From the NCBI GenBank assembly GCA_934569195.1, contig CAKTKB010000072.1:1-7203 (forward strand): a stretch of DNA of 7,203 nt, read 5' to 3'. Positions 5,890-7,203 of the stretch are shown in pieces. The first letter of the stretch is position 1; each line of letters begins with the position of its first letter. Origin of the DNA: an uncultured Oscillospiraceae bacterium. GTDB lineage: Bacteria; Bacillota; Clostridia; Oscillospirales; Oscillospiraceae. Both the position numbers and the translations under genes were made by a program. The notes beneath the pieces were generated by a model. That model was not told the origin of the DNA. It saw only the letters and a program-made list of their open reading frames with translations, and did no database searches.

Positions 5890-7038
5890 TCAGCAGTAAA
5901 AATCCTTGATTTTCTTCGCCCGGCTGGGGTGACGCAGCTTGCGAATGGCTTTGTTTTCAATCTGGCGGATTCGTTCACGGGTCACGCCGAAAATCTGCCC
6001 CACTTCCTCCAGCGTGTGCGTCCGGCCGTCGTACATACCGAAGCGCATCCGCAGGACATCCGCTTCCCGTTCCGTCAGAGTGTCGAGAATCTCCTTCAGA
6101 GCCTCCGCCAGCATGGCGTTGGAGGTGGCGTCGGCAGGTCCCGGCGTGTTGTCATCCTCCACAAAGGAGCCGATGGAGGTGTCCTCCTCGTCGCCCACGG
6201 GCGTATCCAGGCTCAGCGTGTCGGCGGCAGTACGGTTGGCCTCAATGATTTTCTCCACAGGCAGCCCCAGCTCGGCGGCAATTTCCTCTACCGTCGGCTC
6301 CCGGCCAAGCTCCTGAACCAGCTTGCGGTTGCAGCGGGTAGCCTTGTTGATGACCTCCACCATATGCACCGGGACCCGGATGGTCCTCGCCTGGTCGGCA
6401 ATGGCACGGGTAATGGCCTGCCGAATCCACCAGGTGGCATATGTAGAGAATTTGTTTCCCTTTGTATAGTCAAACTTGTCCACGGCCCGGATCAGGCCGG
6501 TGTTTCCCTCCTGAATCAGGTCCAGGATATGCAGCCCGCGGCCGCCGTATTTCTTGGCAATGGAGACGACCAGACGCAGGTTGGCCTCCGTCAGCTTGTT
6601 CTTCGCGGCCTGATCGCCCTCGGCCACGCGCTTGGCCAGGGCCAGCTCCTCCTCCGGGGAAAGCAGCTTTACCTGACCGATCTCCTTCAGGTACATCCGG
6701 ACGGGGTCGTCCAGGCTGTATTCCGCGGCCAGATCCACCGGGTCCACCAGCTCCTCGTCCTCTACCCCCGACAGGTCCACCTCGGAATCCAGCGACTCGC
6801 CGCCGCCCATGTCCAGGTCCAGATCCACATCCAGCTCATTGCTGACGATCTGGATATTCATGGCTTCAAACCGGTCGTAGATTTCCTCAATTTTCTCCGG
6901 GGAGAGGTCCATCTTCTCCAGCTGGGCATTGAGATCGGAGGCGCGGATAACGCCGTCCTTGCGGCCCTTGGCGATGAGGCTTTGCAGGGCGGCATAGGCA
7001 TCCTCCGTGGTCTTGACGGGTTTTTTCGTACTGCTCAT
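5890..7038 (-). CDS. rpoD: Primary RNA polymerase sigma factor, sigma-70/sigma-A
   Basis: The housekeeping sigma factor (SigA in Firmicutes) directs RNA polymerase to -35/-10 promoters. It has 382 residues, the usual size for Gram-positive sigma-A. Region 1.1 is ~10-66, followed by an acidic linker (69-108) and region 1.2 at [11 protein letters not shown]. Region 2 includes [15 protein letters not shown] and, in 2.4, [20 protein letters not shown], with W203/W204 for melting and Q207/T210 matching the -10-reading pair of E. coli. Region 3 is ~220-300. Region 4.2 is [20 protein letters not shown], where R354, E355, R358 and Q359 correspond to -35-contact residues. The start is ATG 7038 with GAGGG 9 nt upstream; an alternative GTG at 7044 is only 3 nt from it and is less likely. 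It has its own promoter and terminator. dnaG, which usually precedes it in Firmicutes, is not seen in the adjoining 165 bases. Confidence 0.97.
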   Translation of the reverse strand: MSSTKKPVKTTEDAYAALQSLIAKGRKDGVIRASDLNAQLEKMDLSPEKIEEIYDRFEAMNIQIVSNELDVDLDLDMGGGESLDSEVDLSGVEDEELVDPVDLAAEYSLDDPVRMYLKEIGQVKLLSPEEELALAKRVAEGDQAAKNKLTEANLRLVVSIAKKYGGRGLHILDLIQEGNTGLIRAVDKFDYTKGNKFSTYATWWIRQAITRAIADQARTIRVPVHMVEVINKATRCNRKLVQELGREPTVEEIAAELGLPVEKIIEANRTAADTLSLDTPVGDEEDTSIGSFVEDDNTPGPADATSNAMLAEALKEILDTLTEREADVLRMRFGMYDGRTHTLEEVGQIFGVTRERIRQIENKAIRKLRHPSRAKKIKDFYC

Positions 7039-7084
7039 AAACACTTTCCCTCTTTATCTGATTCATTTACACAATTGCTGTTAA

Positions 7085-7113
7085 ACTATATACTGTTTTT
7101 CCTATTTTGGCAA
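7085..7113 (-). promoter_or_regulatory. Sigma-A promoter of rpoD
   Basis: On the minus strand TTGCCA (7113-7108) and TATAGT (7090-7085) are exactly 17 nt apart. The start point would be near 7078, giving a ~40-nt leader with the ribosome site GAGGG at 7052-7048. Sigma-A would then drive its own gene. Confidence 0.75.
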
Positions 7114-7203
7114 GGGTTTTTCCGGGGATTTTTTTCTTTCTGCTGGAATTCGCCATTTTTTACCCCTTACTGAGTTTTCCCAGGGGCAAGAAAAACATAC
7201 GGT
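7114..7203. other. AT-rich spacer upstream of rpoD, no recognisable gene
   Basis: The stretch has several T and A runs. One minus-strand frame stays open from the window edge to a TAG at 7104-7102, but its 33 residues are not recognisable as a DnaG end. A weak minus-strand stem (CCCCT/AGGGG near 7165-7190) could be a poor terminator for something further upstream. Confidence 0.4.

Noticed and set aside
5827..7173. A 448-codon plus-strand frame opposite rpoD
   Set aside because: It is a shadow of rpoD, which has every sigma-70 region intact, and it would start inside the rpoD terminator.
7102..7203. The open minus-strand frame at the window edge as the DnaG C-terminus
   Set aside because: The 33 residues seen do not resemble a primase end, and the frame overlaps the rpoD promoter -35 box; there is too little sequence to call a gene.

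Overview
The window reads as GC-rich, spore-forming, low-branching Firmicute DNA, most like a gut clostridium of the Oscillospiraceae type. That is an inference from a SpoVT-type sporulation regulator, a primary sigma factor, strong Shine-Dalgarno sites and the style of the proteins; no rRNA or other marker fixes the genus.

Bases 1 to about 1935 are the right end of an integrated mobile element. It holds the C-terminal end of a RhuM-like protein, then a large serine recombinase 2 nt downstream with its ribosome site inside the rhuM tail. The recombinase has no stop codon of its own before the element ends. Its frame runs directly into the chromosomal gene spoVT, entering at the codons for GDPLEI, which in an intact SpoVT lie near residue 31. 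The result is one open frame of 717 codons: about 567 of recombinase and about 150 of SpoVT. The first ~30 codons of spoVT, with most of its DNA-binding half, are absent here and should lie at the element's other end, outside the window. This resembles the known class of sporulation genes interrupted by recombinase-bearing elements (the sigK/skin arrangement), and is the most notable thing in the window.

Bases 2386-2639 are a spacer with two small hairpins and a good sigma-A-type promoter. It drives a likely two-gene sugar operon: a ROK-family sugar kinase whose ExGH motif has lost its glutamate, then an unusually long class I mannose-6-phosphate isomerase with an extra ~225-residue N-terminal domain. 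Together they suggest entry of mannose or fructose into glycolysis.

A perfect 16-bp hairpin, usable in both directions, separates this operon from the convergent minus-strand genes. These are a TspO/MBR-family membrane protein and rpoD (sigA), the primary sigma factor. rpoD has its own terminator and a well-spaced promoter. No dnaG can be recognised in the 165 bases upstream of rpoD.
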